DNA from: Gaertneriomyces semiglobifer | Taxonomy: Eukaryota; Chytridiomycota; Chytridiomycetes; Spizellomycetales; Spizellomycetaceae | DNA: 64,000 bases | Direction: 5' to 3' | Assembly (NCBI GenBank): GCA_025558075.1 | Contig: JAHLKF010000002.1 | Coordinates: 620,001 to 684,000, forward strand | Shown: positions 34,548 through 47,247 of the stretch, piece by piece | How positions within the stretch are numbered: the first letter of the stretch is position 1 | Layout of the letters: each line of letters begins with the position of its first letter | Notes under the pieces: generated by a model | Told to the model about the DNA's origin: nothing | The model's database searches: none | The model's input: only the letters and a program-made list of their open reading frames with translations | Position numbers and translations under genes: made by a program

Positions 34548-35098
34548 ATGGACAGACCATTACCACCCTTATCAGCAAATACATGATGATTGATTTTTTG
34601 GAGTTCTGTGGGGCCATGCTCATTGAAGAGACATCCTTTCATATCTGCCATGTTTTACTGGGACTTGCCTTATGAACATTGTTGATATGCCTTTGGTTCA
34701 TTAACAGGAGTCTGGTTGTGCATAACGCGTCTGATGCAACGAGCTTCTCAGAATGCAGAACCGATCAAGGGTTTTCCACCTCCATCGGACCGGCATTTGT
34801 TGTTTAGGTTAGGTTCATCCGTCGTAGGAACTTGCTTTGTTGTTGTAATCTCGCACACGACGTCATAAGAAACCGAGATTTCGAAAATGCAGGTACCACA
34901 CAGAACAAGCGCCGCAACGGACGCTAAAGGCACGCCAGATTTACGCAGGTCTTCCCTCCCACATACTGTGCTTTCTTGAAATAAGGGGCCGGAGCTCGCC
35001 ACGTTGCAATCCCCAGCAAGAGTATTGCTCGCCGCGAGCTCAGGTACTTTTGATATCGCTTTATACCCCCTTGTCAAGACTTTCGCCTGCAAGATACC
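34548..35098. other. Intergenic region upstream of the NADH dehydrogenase gene
   Basis: About 550 bases between two plus-strand genes. Open frames here are short and lack protein character. Nothing else seen. Confidence 0.4.
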
Positions 35099-37181
35099 AT
35101 GTGGCTGCGAAGAGTATATGGGAATTTACCTCTTCGGCCAAGAGGGCGCCTCTTATCGTCGACAGCATCTTCAAGCAAAGCTACTAGCGGTCCACGAACC
35201 GCGAGATCGATCGCCCTCGGAGTAGGCGCCTTTGCGGTGGGAGTTACTTCATATGCCATCTTCCCTCGCCAACTCGAAAGCGAGGCGGCGACCAGCATTG
35301 CGCCCGCCACGAGCGCCACGCCTGGTGCCTCTGTTCGTGATGCCAAATATCCAGCAACCCTGGAAATCGACGGCAGAACGTTGCCCGTCGTAACGATGTT
35401 CACTGATGATCAGGCGGACATTGCTAAACCGAGACTGGTCATCTTGGGATCTGGATGGGGAGCAACCAGTCTGGTAAAAGACCTTCAGGCGAATGGCTAT
35501 TATACCGTCATTATTTCCCCTACCAACTATTTCCTGTTCACGCCCCTCCTTCCCGAAGCAACCACGGGCACTGTGGAGGCCCGTAGTCTTTTGGAAAGTA
35601 TCCGCTACATTGCTCGGAGTGCGAGGGCTCATTATTGTGAAGCAGAAGCACATGATGTGCATCTGGATCTCAAGATGGTGGAAGTCATTGGGAGTGATGG
35701 AAAACACTTCCTTGTTCCATATGATAAGCTGGTAGTGGCTGTTGGGGCGATGAACAACACGTTCGGCGTACCTGGCGTAGCTGAGCATACGCATGCTCTC
35801 AAGACCATTAGCGATGCACGCAAATTACGTTATAACCTCATGAAGAATTTTGAGCATGCGGCTCTACCCACTACAAGCCCGGAAGAGCGCAGGAAGCTTC
35901 TCTCCTTTGTTATTGCAGGAGGCGGACCAACAGGGGTTGAATACGCTGCGGAGCTTTATGATTTCTTACACAATGATCTTCACAAATACTTTCCCGAATT
36001 GGCCCCATCTGTAACTGTTACTATCATTCAGAGCGGCGACCATATCCTCAATACTTTTGCTGAGGCAATATCCACTTTTGCCGAAAAGAGGATGAAGAAA
36101 CAGGATATCAACATTGTCACGAATGCTCGAGTCGTGAAAGTTGACCAAAATGAAGTCACCTACAAGCTGAAGAATACTGATCAATTGGTCACGTAAGTAC
36201 CTAGGTCGCCAGACGAACGCGTCTTGACACTCACACCTACCATTTGAAGGATTCCTTTCGGAATTTGTGTCTGGTCCACTGGCATTGGCATGCGGCCTTT
36301 CACTGCCCGCCTGTCGTCGAAATTGTACCCGCAGCAGAACGTCAAAGCTCTTGAGGTTGACTCGCGCTTGAGAGTTACGGGCGCGAACGACATTTACGCG
36401 TGAGTGCCGCTGCCACCATGTTTCGTTCAATCGTGAAGCACCAGGCTGACCTTCTTCCAGGATTGGAGATTGTGCAACCCTTTCGTCGCGGAAACTTCTG
36501 GGGAAAATTCGAGAGGCGTTTTCGAAAACGGAGCAAACGTCTCTGTCATTTGAGCAGTTTACAAAGGTCGTACAGCATTTGGTGGACGAAGTCCCGGAAT
36601 CTGCCGTCTACTTGAGAAAGTTGCGTGAAGTCTTTGAAACATACGACGTTGATCAGAACCGAGCATTGGACCTAGAGGAGCTCCACGTATTGTTATCGGA
36701 TATCGACAAGAAGCTGACGACATTACCGGCAACAGCTCAGGTGGCCCGTCAACAAGGAGAGTACCTTTCACAGGCGTTTAATACCCTGGCCCATCCGACT
36801 ATGGACACGCCCCAGATACCTCCTTTCAATTACCGGCATCTTGGGTCGTTCTCTTACGTAGGTGGACATAATGCCGTGATCGAGGCAGAAGGCAGAACTG
36901 GACACGGATGGGGTGTGTTTCTATTATGGAGAGGGGCGTACTTGGCGAAACAGGTTAGCCTGCGCACAAGAATCCTCCTTGGATTTGACTGGGTGAAAAG
37001 GTGTGTGCCTGGCCGTACCAAAGCGCTTCGAGGGACTTACAGTGACTGATTGTATTCTTGTTTGCGTTATCGTCATTAGCAAGTTCATTGGCAGGTATGA
37101 ACAGTTTGACTGCTACATTGTTTTTCAAATCTTGTCCACTAATTGGTCTTGCATACTCGCAGAGACATCACGCGATCATAA
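35099..37181 (+). CDS. Alternative NADH:ubiquinone oxidoreductase with EF-hand (external NDE type)
   Basis: Rotenone-insensitive, non-proton-pumping NADH dehydrogenase of the mitochondrial inner membrane, expected to face the intermembrane space. Model exons: 35099-36192, 36250-36399, 36461-37000, 37080-37094 and 37163-37181; 605 residues. The N-terminus is a basic mitochondrial presequence (MWLRRVYGNLPLRPRGRLLS) followed by a hydrophobic span IALGVGAFAVGVTSYAIF. The FAD site is RLVILGSGWGATSLVKDL and the NADH site FVIAGGGPTGVEYAAEL. An inserted EF-hand has a canonical loop, DVDQNRALDLEE, implying calcium regulation as in plant and Neurospora external enzymes. Exon 4 is only 15 nucleotides; with it the C-terminus reads KRSKFIGRDITRS, the family-typical GRDI ending. 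Confidence 0.93.
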
Positions 37182-37334
37182 ATATTGCAGTCTAGACGAT
37201 AGCTTCACACATAGGTACCTCTCTGCCCAACAGATTTCGATCACCGAAAACTCATGAAGTCACACTTTAGACTACATAGCTGTCTACCCTTCACATCAAC
37301 GATGAGGCACTATAGAGACATGCAGATATTTGAC

Positions 37335-38852
37335 CTAATTTTGTTCTTGTTCTTCCGCACTCTCGGGAGTTGCGGGGTCCGCAGTTTGTTCCCCATTGGT
37401 ATCTGCACGGCGCAAGGCAGCAATCTTGGCCTCGGCCGCAGCCTTAGCCTTGGCGGTAGCTTCTGCCTGATTCTCCTTGTACCACTTCTTCTTTTCTTCC
37501 AAAGCGCTGATGGTTGCTGGAACATCTTGTGCAGAAACAGGAAGCTCAATCTTTAGCTTGACGAATTGATCGATAATATCAAAGTCGAGCTTGAAGGGTT
37601 TCAGCTGAGGTGTACCAGCACCGGAACCATTTTGACGGCGACCCTTCTTGGACTTCTTTCCACCGCCGAGTACTAGGTAGTCCTCGTCGTCCTTTTTCTT
37701 CAACATAACGGCACCTTCAGGGATACCTGGTACCTGGCGGAGTGGTGTTGCGGCCGCTGGAGCGGCGGCAGTCTCCTCAGCAGCCTGTTTTGGTGTTTCA
37801 CCGACAAAGGTTCCCAAGAAACTTATCAAGTTGGTGCATTGGGAAATCTCGTCCGAGTAAGCGGGTATTTCGGCTGCTTCTCTTTCGCGCTCAGCCTGAG
37901 CTTGAAGGCGGGTTTCCTGTTCCTCGCGCTTACGTTGCTGGTACTGCTCGCGCTTGCGGGTCTGAGCTTCACGCTGCCAAGCATACCATTCGTCTTTTTG
38001 TTGTTTGTATCCCGCCTTCAATGCACGCAGCTTATCGTACTCAGCATCCAACTCAGTCTTGATGGATTTGTGGTCATTGATCAAGCCACTGAATTCACCC
38101 TGTTGAGATTTCCGCTCAGTGTCAAGCTCGGTGAGCTTGGCCTTGATGTCATCCAACTTTGCGCGAACAGCGGCGCGCTCTGGCTCCATGGCATCCAACT
38201 GCGTGCGGATGGAAGCGATCTGCGCCTTGGAGGATTCGAGGGAGGTGAGCTCGTTAGCAAAGCCCTCCAAAATCTTTCTGGCCTTCTTCAGGTTGGAGAT
38301 CTCGGCAATGATGCGCTTCTCTTCAGCCAAAGAAACTTGACCAGACTGCTGCTTGCGCTCAAGGAGGGCAATCTGTGCATCAACATCTTCGGGCTTCTTG
38401 TAGCCAAGGCGATCTTTGGAGTTGCGGGCCTCGTCGTCCTATGAGTAGAAACGTCCACCAGATTAGATACGTATTCCAACGAGCCCCGTCATGATAGCAG
38501 TGTAGAAGCAATAAGAAAGCACCTTTTTCCGGATGGCGGCTTGGAGACTCTTAAGTTGCTCAACCATTTTGGCTCGCCTGTCGTTGATCTCGTTACGCTC
38601 CTTTTGCAATTCTTCCTGCTTAGCTCTCAGCTCTTTCCGCCGGTCTCCAAAGTTCTCCTTGCCATTGCCGTTACCCTTGATTCTATCCTGGGAAGCAGAA
38701 AGCTTCTTTTTCAGACTATCAATGTTCGCATCGATTTGCTTAAGAGACGCTTCGAATGCCGCCTGATCAGGCCTGGTGGGTGCCTTCTTCCGCTCAGTGG
38801 CAGTTGCGGTTGCAGATGCTGCCGGTTGCGTCTCGACCTCTTCTGCTGACAT
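37335..38852 (-). CDS. BFR1: BFR1-like mRNA/polysome-associated coiled-coil protein
   Basis: BFR1 in yeast binds polysomes and mRNAs at the ER and affects secretion and nuclear segregation. Model exons: 38852-38523 and 38438-37335 (intron 84 bases), 477 residues. The family pattern is clear: an N-terminal coiled coil starting RPDQAAFEASLKQIDANIDS, GDRRKELRAKQEELQKERNE, then after the splice SKDRLGYKKPEDVDAQIALL, EEKRIIAEISNLKKARK, and a long basic coiled coil AGYKQQKDEWYAWQREAQTR. A conserved mid segment reads ISQCTNLISFLGTFVGE. The C-terminal globular part has KPFKLDFDIIDQFVKLKIEL. The N-terminus is Ala/Thr-rich. Nothing unusual in length. Confidence 0.9.
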
Positions 38853-38960
38853 GACGAATTTTTCTCTGTGCTGAGCCCTAGATCTTCTCCAGTCTGGCTT
38901 TGCTTGTCGCTGCCAATGTCCAAGTGCGCTGTCTTTTGGAACCAGCGGCGGTTCAATAAC

Positions 38961-39143
38961 ATGACTGTGCCGCCAACCATGATTGGTGTCCGAAGCGTTA
39001 AGTTATTTCGGCGCTGGCAGGAACAGAACAGAGCAGGAGGCCACAACATCCGTGTGGTAGACTGTGAGGACGTGCCTAGTGCTTCGTTGAAGCTGTTGGA
39101 AAAATGTTTGCCAAAGCCCAATGGTAATAAATCTTCCAATTAG
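38961..39143 (+). CDS. Possible small unrecognised protein
   Basis: A 60-codon plus-strand frame starting MTVPPTMIGVRSVKLFRRWQ and ending in a lysine/serine tail, divergent from BFR1 by 108 bases. It has some protein-like character and could be a small mitochondrial or ribosomal protein or the first exon of a longer gene. The frame is open upstream to 38868. I do not recognise it, and it could be chance. Confidence 0.25.
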   Translation: MTVPPTMIGVRSVKLFRRWQEQNRAGGHNIRVVDCEDVPSASLKLLEKCLPKPNGNKSSN

Positions 39144-42098
39144 ACATGAGCATGTAAAGGCCGTATCGCACTGGGTTTCACGAACAATAACGATGAGCCG
39201 AACAATAATTTGGCCCCACAGGATGCCTCCTGTTTCCTTCCTGTTTCCTCCGTCTGCGAAACCCACTCCATAGTACGCAGCTTCAAATATCCTCGGGGCG
39301 CGTCCATCGATTCCTCAAACTCAATCGAGAAGACAAAGCGGATGCTACTGTGCGCATAGCCATCCGTTCTACCAGTCAAGTGCTGCCCGCTACGTGAGAA
39401 TCCTCAGACATCCAAGGAAGGATCTTTCGCCCGCATTGACCTTACGGCCTAGAGTGGAAACTGCGAAGTTTGGAAACGAAAACTTCATCCTCGGATTCTC
39501 ACGGGACGTATGGCAACAGCGGCGACTGTACGACTCTGCTGAACAGAGAAGGATTTGAGTGTCATGATGGCCTTGCACGGAAAGCAAGTGCATTTCAGGC
39601 AGTCAAATAGACTCTGCTGACCAGGGACGGAACACGGTCTGTGCACAGTCACAGCGGTGGCAGATACACGAACAAGGCGTGGGTGCGAGAAGAGTCAGAC
39701 AAGTCACTGGCTAACAGTTAACCCCGCTCCGTAAAGCGAGGCGACGTTTTCACCATGGTCGATAAGTCGGGGAAAGAATTGAAGTCATCACTCTCGACCG
39801 CATCCAGCCAAACTCTAAAAAAGAAGCAAACATACGGATCGAACGCATGCCAGCCCAAGCATCACCAGTCTACCGTTCCGGAAAGTAGAAATGTGTTGTG
39901 TTTGTTTGTGCACTGAAAGGTCCAAGTAGGTGCACTTCAATGAACTTAGAAGCAGTCCGAACCGCCTTATATACTGGGCCCGTGAAAAACCTTGCAATTG
40001 CTGCGCCTCATTGTGCCACATCGTGATGCTCACGTGCCTTCATGAGAAAAGCGTGACAAAACCCTAACACCACTCACACGGCGTATCATATCGCCAACAC
40101 GCCCAAAAGTTAAAGCGAAGAAGGAAGGACACCAAGGTGAGCAGTCTCACGGCGAATCACGCCGGAATGAGCAGCCGCCTCATCACCATTATCGGAACAC
40201 AGCTCCGGCGATTCTTGCCCATGGTGCATGTGTAGTTAACATTTCGGAGCTGCCTGGAATCACTTCAGGTCAGCTTCAGTGTGATCGCTCTCTGCGCCTG
40301 TCATTGTCCGTCTCACCGGAGGACGAACTTTGCTTTCGGTGGAGGAGATGTGGAGCCAAGTACATATCGATGCCGTTGGGCGCATTAGAGCTAGCGGTTG
40401 GGTGATTGGTTGATCTCGTTCAACGGAAGCACGTTGCTATCTCACCGATCGCAATTCCATACCAAACACAACTGCGCATTCCTGATACAAAGGATGGGTG
40501 AACTTCTGCCCCTGATGGCACCTGGGCGTGAACTACCACGGACGGAGCTGCGACTTGTGTGATAAAAGATGTGTTCAGAGTGATTGCTTTGTTGATAACC
40601 TTACCTCGTCGAGATTACCCAACCCTGTTTGGCGTACAGTACGCTGGTACCGTACTCACCGGATATCGCTTCACAAATCCATTTTGTTACTCGAGCCAAC
40701 TCGAGCCTTCTTTCGCTGGAAGGCTAGGCCGGGGTCATTAGATCGCTTGTTTCGTTTCACATGGACATGATGCATTCATTCACTCGCAGACACAATTGTC
40801 AGGCTTCAGGCATGACTTGATTGATTGTCACAATGAGAGAGAAACTAGCGATATAATGTCTTCATGTCCTGATTTTCCCGTAAACGCAACGCAAGAAAGT
40901 TGCTGGCCCAATTGTCCACTGGCGGATTGCCGTATTCAGTTCGCTTTGCTTCTTTCCAGATGCCTCGCTAATGGACATGAAGTTGATCATAGCGTTGCTA
41001 GTTCCGACGGCCCTTGCTGTACACAATCAGCGCCGGCATGAACATTACTTGTTGGGGTCTTGGAGATTTCGCAGACCGGTGATACTAACCGAAAAATGAA
41101 GGATTAGCGCAGCGAGGCCGCAGCGATCATCAACTCAGTAATTCAACGATGTTGATTTTCACGATCCAATCGCACAAGCGAAGAGACCAATGCAGCAACG
41201 ACGGAAGCGGACGGAACGACATGAAGCGACAACATCAACTAGGACTGAGAACGGCAAAAACGTCGCACGTCGGTAAACCCATGGTAGCCTACATCATTCA
41301 TTCAGTGGTGCATCGGCAAATGTCCATGTCGAGTGAATTGTGGACTGGCGAGTCCGACGCCAAGAACGTTCAAAAAAACTGACTCCGTCGTTGGACAACA
41401 TGGTCCTGTTGAATTACACACACTAGTGGTGCGTCCTCGGCGTCCACTAGCCGATGGATGAATGAAATGCTGCCAGGATGGTTCCCCAGCACCAGTAAGG
41501 TATGTCATGGCACCTAGCAGCACAACGGTGCAGCCATGCAAATCCTGCAATTGGGAGAGCCGCAGACAGTAATACCTGGTCCACCTCTCGGTCGTTCTTC
41601 ATTCAATCCAGAGCATAAAATCCGTTGTCGTTGTATTATTATTGTGTGATATGGAATCCTAAAAAATATCCTGGTGTCACTGGCAAAATATCGTTTGACG
41701 TCGTGTGGACCGACCGACCTCCGTTGGCCACCACAAGAAGCCCCCACAACACAAGCTATACGTACGTTGTCCATTCGCAGGTGTTGACCATAGGTGGTCG
41801 CCAGCTGCCAAAAGCACACAGGCTCGCCTCGTCAACGTTCTCTCATTCCCTGCCCGCCTGGACACCCGCATTGCGACACAACCCGGCTGTTATCAGCGTG
41901 CAATCGATTGTTGAAACTTTACTGGCGAAAAGAACTCTGTCAACAGCTGTCTAAGCCTGTGACACAGCAGCAAGATACAGTATACAGTTGGGCTTGGTGT
42001 CAGCGACGACGGTATCCGCTAGGCCGGACTGACAGTAGCAATACTGACAGGTGGCGTTCCCCTCATACTACTACTGTTCCTGACAGACGACGGCAGCC
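39144..42098. other. Gene-poor stretch of about 3 kb upstream of the Zn2Cys6 regulator
   Basis: No frame here has convincing protein character on either strand and no RNA gene, repeat array or transposon could be recognised. It is the largest gene-free interval in the window. It lies directly upstream of a transcription-factor gene, so a long promoter and leader with short upstream frames is the likely content. Confidence 0.5.
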
Positions 42099-45007
42099 AT
42101 GGACAGAATGATGAGCATGTTCGGCGCGGGCCCATTAAAGTCCACTACAGCCGGCGTGCCCGCTACAGCGTCTTCAACATCCCCACCATCCTCAACAGCG
42201 GAGAAAGGATCCAAGCCTGAGAGAAGCGACAGCACACTAGCCGACAACATCAGCATCACATCAGCAACCTCCACAACCGAAATGAAACTAAGTCTGGATC
42301 AAAATCAACCTCACATTGTACATTATCCCGGCCAGCCACCATTCAAAAGAACTAGGAGTACTAGAGCATGTGATACATGTCGACGAAAGCGAACTAAATG
42401 TACTGGTAACCAGCCATGCGAGGGATGTATTTCCTTTGGACTGGCTTGCACGTATACAGCACCACAAAAAAAGCGTGGGCCGCCAAAGAGGACTGAGGCA
42501 CAGAAGCCTGCTGGGACTACTCTTGGCGAGAGACTGAAAACGGTGGAGTCGCTGTTGAGTGGACTCATCAGCACTGTCCCGTTTTCCATACCTGGGATGA
42601 AACGTCCACGTTCAGACTCTGCTTCCTCGATGACTTCCGATCAATATGACGACGACGACGATTTTGACGGTGAGGAGGATGAGAAAGAAGACAGCGAGGA
42701 AGATCCCGGGTTCTGTGGAATAGCGTTGGCAATCCAGCGACCAACTAGTCGTAAAGTTGCTGCTGCTCACGCCACCTCTGTCGATGCTACCGATGCAAAT
42801 ACAGTCATAGCTCCCACTTTCTGCCAGGTTCCTTGGCGGGCAGGTGTCACTGTGACGGATCCCGAAAGAGGTGTTCTGGTTCAGAGGCTTTCATTAGATC
42901 AGGCTGTCGTCTCGCATCACGTTGACAAAGAGCGAGGTAACATTACTATTGTTGAAGATGATGTCGCTGATACAGTGTTGTTCTACGGAAGCACAAGTGC
43001 TGCGAACACCCACTCGCTTCGAAAATCTCCGCGCTACAATGATGGTGTCATGTCCATTGCTCTCCGGTCCGATGTCGTACCCGTCAGTTCTTCCGGATCC
43101 GTCGATGCCCCTCCGTGTTCTCCGGACCTCGTTCACCACCTCGTTTCCGTATATTTCTCACACATTCATCCGTATTTCCCAATGATCGACAAAGCCAGTT
43201 TTGCACGACACCTCAAAGAAAAGCAAACCGAGCATTTTTCTTTACTGCTCAACAGCATGTGTGCACTCGTGACACAACAAGTGCGTTCTTTGACCGCTTG
43301 GGGTATTTCAAGTACGGCAGAGCTACATCGCGCCTTCTTTGAACGCGCACGGACCTTGTTGGGAAAGCAGTTTGACTGGCCTCACATTCATAACGTCCAA
43401 GCATTGCTGCTACTGACTTTAGTTGGAGCTGGGACGAATACAAATGCGGCGAGCTACCAGTACATTGGCATTGCTCATCGGCACGCCGTCGAACTTGGTA
43501 TGCATCGAAATCTGGATAAAGTTCGCCATGTAGGACTGAATGACGCGATGAAGGAGCAAATGAGAGCCACATGGTTTTGTTTATACATTATAGACCGATA
43601 CACGGGCGTCCACCAAGGGCGCCCTTTTGCGATTAACGATGATGGTAAGTGAAAGGATATATGGACATGATTGCGCCACCCCTGCTGACAGAAGGGTGTG
43701 TAGATTGGGATACGCCACTGCCGCGACAAGAAGAAGCGGGTGATCTCTCTTTGATGATTCACCATGTCTCGTTGTGCTCTATCCTCGGTCAAATTGCCAA
43801 TTATTTGAACAGGCCGTCACTGTCGGGCGTTGGGATCCGGCGCGCGTCCCGCCCGCGACGAGAAGATCTTGTGCGAGAGATTGATGTTAAGTTGGCAGAA
43901 TGGTTTTCCACGTTACCGCAAGAATTTAAGGAGGACCCAAAACGCGGCCCTGACTCTTGGAGTTTCCACCATCATATCAATGTCATGTATCATACTACGG
44001 TGATCCTCCTGCAGCGTGTATCTACTGGACGATTCGGTGGTAAAAGTCTTGAAAGTGCCATGGCGATTACGAAGACGTTTGAGGCTCTACCAGCAGGCAC
44101 TTCAAATTGCACTGGTCGCGGAGATGATTTCGTGTTTATCATGCCGGTCGTGGTTTATGCGGGGCTTACTGCCTCGACACTCTTCCTCGACATGGCAGTC
44201 GACCGCGTTAGCGCCCCGGATCGGAAAAGCAAACGTCCGAGACTGTATTCAGACCCATCTGAAGCATCCCACATCGCTATGCAGAATGGCCTGGATCCTA
44301 TAGAAGAGATGAAAAAGAGTATGCCAGTATTTGAGAAACTAAAGGATATCTCCCAGTTCGCTGTTTATTACGGACAGTTGATTGATGAAGGGTTGAAAGG
44401 AATGGTACTGGCCGGCGATGCTCCTGTGGCGATGGCCACCCCAGAAGAACAACTAGGACCGGTTGCGGCTGGGCCACCACAAACAGAAGGGAGCTTCCAT
44501 GCTACCGGAGTCTCTACCAATATTGCTGACATACCACCAGAGTATATGCCGGATAGAGGCACCACAATGCTTCCGGGCATGCCTATGCACGCGGCCTTTC
44601 AAACGCCACTTCCACTGGCAGACGGCACGTTGGCACCAGGCCCTTATCCATCACCGTATGTCTATGGAATGCATCCCCCGCAATTAACGCAGTTACCTAC
44701 CACTCGAAATCCGACCAATGCACCATACTTCGTAGACTCGGTCTTCGCAGAGCTTTTGAACCCGTACTTTCCTGATACTGGCACCGGCTGGTGGGGTGAT
44801 CCAAACCTGCCCACTGATATCGCGGCCTTGAATGGAGGATTGACGCTACCTGTACATAACATGCCTGTGGAACAGGCGGAAAATTACCCGCGTTACCCGG
44901 TGGCGACCGAGGCGTTGCATGCGTTCCCGGACTCAAACCATTTGCACCCGGGGTTACCAGTGACGACCGCACCACGGGTATTAACGAAAGATCAACAATT
45001 CCAGTAA
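42099..45007 (+). CDS. Zn2Cys6 fungal transcription factor
   Basis: Predicted DNA-binding regulator. Model exons: 42099-43644 and 43704-45007 (intron 59 bases), 949 residues. The binuclear zinc cluster is at about residues 90-117 with the exact spacing CX2CX6CX5CX2CX6C, beginning ACDTCRRKRTKC, followed by the basic linker KKRGPPKR and a short leucine heptad GERLKTVESLLSGL, as in XlnR/AmyR-like regulators. An acidic run (DDDDDFDGEEDEKEDSEED) follows. The middle-homology (fungal-specific) domain begins near residue 345: HHLVSVYFSHIHPYFPMIDK, LLLTLVGAGTN, GIAHRHAVELGMHRNLDK, MRATWFCLYIIDRYTGVHQG. The C-terminus is proline-rich and probably an activation region. The ATG at 42099 has a good context (gccATGG). 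The regulated pathway is unknown. Confidence 0.93.
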
Positions 45008-45168
45008 ATTTTTGTATATAAAGCCACAGCTGTGGCGTTAGCTCTTTGTACACCTCAGCTGCCGTTTCTTTTTTATTGCCAAATATGGTTAATGTTCTGC
45101 CTCTGAATAAAATTGTGGTATACTTCCAAAAAGAAAATTAACATTCGCAATGCCCCAAGTTCCAAAAT

Positions 45169-45913
45169 CTAGGCATTCCGCAGTTTGGCCAATCTCTCGG
45201 TGAGTTCGTCTTGTTCTTTTTCGACAGTGGCAGTTCCGATGGTACCCTTCCCCGCACCAGGCATTTCCATCTGAAGTTCAAGACCATTCTCGTCGGCCAC
45301 CTGATGCATGAGATCCTCTACTTGCTCCTGAGGTGTCGTCATGGACGTTGATTGTCCCATGCTGTTTTCCATGTACTGAGTCTGGACATCGAGATCCTCA
45401 AATTGACTCTCAAACTTGTCCATTATCATGGAAATCTACACAGTTGACAAGAATCAGAGGCATGGACATTAGTAAGAGAGGATATGGAGAGCACATGAAT
45501 GTCGACGGGCTACAATACCTGTTCAAGGTTCATACTGCTCATGGCTTTCTCCATTCCCTTCACAACACCAGCCATGCTTTGCGTAACTTTCCTCATGGTC
45601 ACCGCGGTCTGGACTCTAGCAGCGACGGCATCAATCCGACTGCCCAACCTCAGGAGGTTTAATGACTCGTTCTTCTTGCGAATGGCATTGGAAGCATAGA
45701 TGCGCGCCCCTTCCATATTTCCTTGCTGAATGGCTTTCTTTAGTTTCGCTTTCTCCATGGATTCATCTTTTGTCGACTTTTTCGCCTGCCGCTGCAGCTG
45801 TTTGGCAGTGAACTTGAGTTGGAACAGGTGCTCTACCAAAAAGTGTGTGATCAACCTCGTTTTCTACTGAACATCATCAATCACAGATGACACATACTAT
45901 CCATGTTACTCAT
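45169..45913 (-). CDS. DID2: ESCRT-III protein CHMP1/DID2
   Basis: ESCRT-III subunit that recruits and regulates VPS4 in multivesicular-body sorting and cytokinesis. Model exons: 45913-45898, 45832-45519 and 45435-45169, product 198 residues, the normal length. The 16-base first exon gives MSNMD and joins [19 protein letters not shown], matching the family N-terminus MGNMEKHLF. Further hallmarks are [40 protein letters not shown] and [19 protein letters not shown]. The C-terminus [13 protein letters not shown] is the MIM1 helix that binds the VPS4 MIT domain. Both introns (65 and 83 bases) keep phase. It converges with the Zn2Cys6 gene. Confidence 0.95.
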
Positions 45914-46437
45914 CCTGAACGCTTCCTAGATTTCTTTTGAATCTTTCCTCTGCGGTAATGAGAGCACACTGTTCACAGCTGGCCAATGACCTTGGCACGC
46001 GTTGCTGGTCTAAATAAACGAAAGCTACAACGACAGTCCTATATAACCAGGTTCTAGGACTAATTCCAGATGTCACTGATAGTCGTCAATGGACTCACGT
46101 TTTGAAGAAGCGACGACCAATTGTTCTCTTCTGAACTTCTATGCGTACTATGCACTTAATAGTTGCGGTAACTGTTGATATTAAAACCCAGCTTATTATG
46201 TCGGCCTTTGGCGGAGCTGACGTAACAATCGCATCACGTGACCGACAAACTCGCTCTGGGAGTTTCCCGACGAAACATTAGAAAGCGCTACATTTGTTTA
46301 CAGACATACAGGCAATCATTGCATTCCACAAGAGACAGAACACCGAACACAACAGAACTTGAGGTTGTAGTGTGTCATAGGCAGAAGACTGATCAGCCGA
46401 CAGGGACAGGTATCTTGATTGTAGTCAACGACGGGAG
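45914..46437. promoter_or_regulatory. Divergent promoter region between CHMP1 and CIA2
   Basis: About 524 bases between two divergent starts. It includes a CACGTG-like segment (cacgtgac) near 46236. No further elements assigned. Confidence 0.4.
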
Positions 46438-46978
46438 ATGGCACAAAACGCGAATCCCATTATTTACGATGTGTCCTGGGCCTCACGACCACAGCGCCGT
46501 CCAACAGACACAGACGAATCAACAGCGGACCCATTTGATGCTGAAGAGATATTCGAGCTTATTAGGCATATCAATGATCCCGAACATCCGCTCACCCTTG
46601 AGCAGCTCAACGTAACCCAACTACCTCTCATCACTGTTGACGGCGAACGAAACCATGTTCTCGTCAAGTTCACACCGACAATTCCTCACTGCTCCATGGC
46701 AACTTTGATTGGCCTTTGTATCCGTGTACGACTTTTGCGAAGTTTGCCTGGAAGATTCAAGGTGGACATACGGGTGCAGGAAGGAAGTCATCAGTCAGAG
46801 CAGGCTGTGAATAAACAACTCAATGATAAAGAAAGAGTAGCAGCAGCCTTAGAGAATAACCACTTGCTCGAAGTCGTAAATCAGGTAAGCAAGCCCACTG
46901 TCAGACGAGATGCAGCGGACAGGCGACAGTAACCTTTATTCTTTTTCTCAGTGCCTTTTGACGGCAGTAGATAAATGA
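46438..46978 (+). CDS. CIA2: Cytosolic iron-sulfur targeting factor CIA2/CIAO2 (FAM96 type)
   Basis: Member of the CIA targeting complex with CIA1 and MMS19, which delivers iron-sulfur clusters to cytosolic and nuclear enzymes. Model exons: 46438-46884 and 46952-46978 (intron 67 bases), 157 residues. Family motifs are [54 protein letters not shown] with the conserved reactive cysteine, [20 protein letters not shown] and [20 protein letters not shown]. The short last exon adds [10 protein letters not shown]; without the splice the frame would end differently, and the conserved NQC supports the join. Length and content are typical. Confidence 0.95.
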
Positions 46979-47247
46979 TTAGGGTACTGGGCGCTCTGTT
47001 TTTTAATTTTCTTTCATTAGTGAGCTAGTTAGGATGAGTTGTATATATTTCTATTAGTTGATTGCAAATCTTTTCGGCAAGGCAAATATGCTCGCCCCAA
47101 GCTTGGACGTCATCTGTGCGGTTCAGTAGAATAAGCAAAGAGCTCTTGGATCTTTGAGACGATATAGATAGTGGATGATGTTGTGCGTTGAAAAATGCAC
47201 GCTGGCGAGTACCAACTGCGTATGCGCCATCTCAATTTGTATCTGCA

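Noticed and set aside
39003..39380. Minus-strand frames upstream of BFR1
   Set aside because: Overlapping frames with no domain, start context or splice logic; treated as non-coding.
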